Shown here: positions 6,217-6,369 of the stretch, piece after piece
Layout: each line of letters opens with the position of its first letter
Numbering within the stretch: position 1 is the first letter of the stretch
Source: an archaeon
GTDB lineage: Archaea; Thermoproteota; Nitrososphaeria; Conexivisphaerales; UBA164
NCBI GenBank assembly: GCA_021798095.1
Contig: JAJZYL010000071.1
Coordinates: forward strand, 1-6,369
Length of the DNA stretch: 6,369 bases
Direction of reading: 5' to 3'
The notes under the pieces: generated by a model
Databases searched by the model: none
Told to the model about the DNA's origin: nothing
What the model saw: only the letters and a program-made list of their open reading frames with translations
Program-made: the position numbers and the translations under genes

Positions 6217-6223
6217 CGCCGAG

Positions 6224-6235
6224 TTATAAATTTTA
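6224..6235 (-). promoter_or_regulatory. Promoter (TATA box) of the ureE-F-G-D operon
   Basis: On the minus strand TAAAATTTATAA includes a TTTATAA core centred 27 bases before the ureE ATG. This predicts a leaderless ureE message and shows that the accessory genes can be transcribed separately from any structural urease genes lying further right. Confidence 0.65.
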
Positions 6236-6281
6236 CGCTGGTCCGTCATAAATTCTGACTCCGCACATTTTATTGCATCAA

Positions 6282-6292
6282 AGGGGTCCCCT
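6282..6292. repeat. 11-bp perfect palindrome upstream of the ureE promoter
   Basis: AGGGGTCCCCT is a perfect palindrome around a central T, about 50 bases upstream of the ureE TATA box. It could be a protein-binding site or part of the 3' end of a neighbouring transcript. It is short enough to be chance. Confidence 0.3.
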
Positions 6293-6369
6293 AATGGTCT
6301 TTAACATTTGTGCCCTATAACATGCATCCATTTCTGTTAGCTTCTACCATATTATACGTGAACACCTTG

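Noticed and set aside
6322..6369. Possible start of a plus-strand gene (ATG followed by 15 open codons to the window edge, beginning MHPFLLA)
   Set aside because: The frame is too short to judge and no TATA box lies at the 27-30 base spacing seen elsewhere. It could be real but cannot be supported from this window.
6236..6369. NikR-type nickel repressor site upstream of ureE
   Set aside because: I looked for the GTATGA...TCATAC arrangement and did not find it; only isolated half-like pieces are present.

Overview
The window reads as archaeal chromosome. The evidence is a group II (thermosome/CCT-like) chaperonin, starts with no Shine-Dalgarno sequence, and TATA-like boxes centred about 27-30 bases upstream of four start codons, which is the spacing of leaderless archaeal transcripts. 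Frequent ATA and AGG codons fit a thermoacidophile-like genome, but I cannot place the organism below archaeon with confidence.

Layout. Positions 1-849 hold a promoter with a 15-bp tandem repeat and one multi-pass membrane protein of uncertain family (+ strand). Positions 850-2028 are a stretch of almost 1.2 kb without an intact gene. Its recognisable content is a decayed N-terminal piece of an IS605/IS607-type TnpB on the minus strand, together with several inverted repeats, so it looks like a mobile-element graveyard. Positions 2029-3519 (+) encode a short, divergent group II chaperonin. From 6200 down to 3506 (-) lies a compact urease maturation operon, ureE-ureF-ureG-ureD, with 4-bp overlaps at E/F and G/D and an 18-bp gap at F/G. 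The operon converges on the chaperonin and the two coding regions overlap by 14 bp. The urease structural genes (ureA, ureB, ureC) are not in the window.

How the genes work together. UreE delivers nickel. UreF, UreG and UreD form the GTP-dependent complex that carboxylates the active-site lysine and inserts two nickel ions into apo-urease. The set only makes sense if urease subunits are encoded elsewhere, possibly just beyond the right edge.

The most interesting item is the chaperonin. It keeps the ATP-site motifs, but it is about 50 residues short. It appears to lack most of the helical protrusion that forms the built-in lid of group II chaperonins. Around its third catalytic aspartate it has GroEL-like spacing and a GroEL-like GVVAGGGVA motif. 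A TTAACATTGT-type motif occurs in both the chaperonin promoter and the ureE promoter, which hints at shared control.
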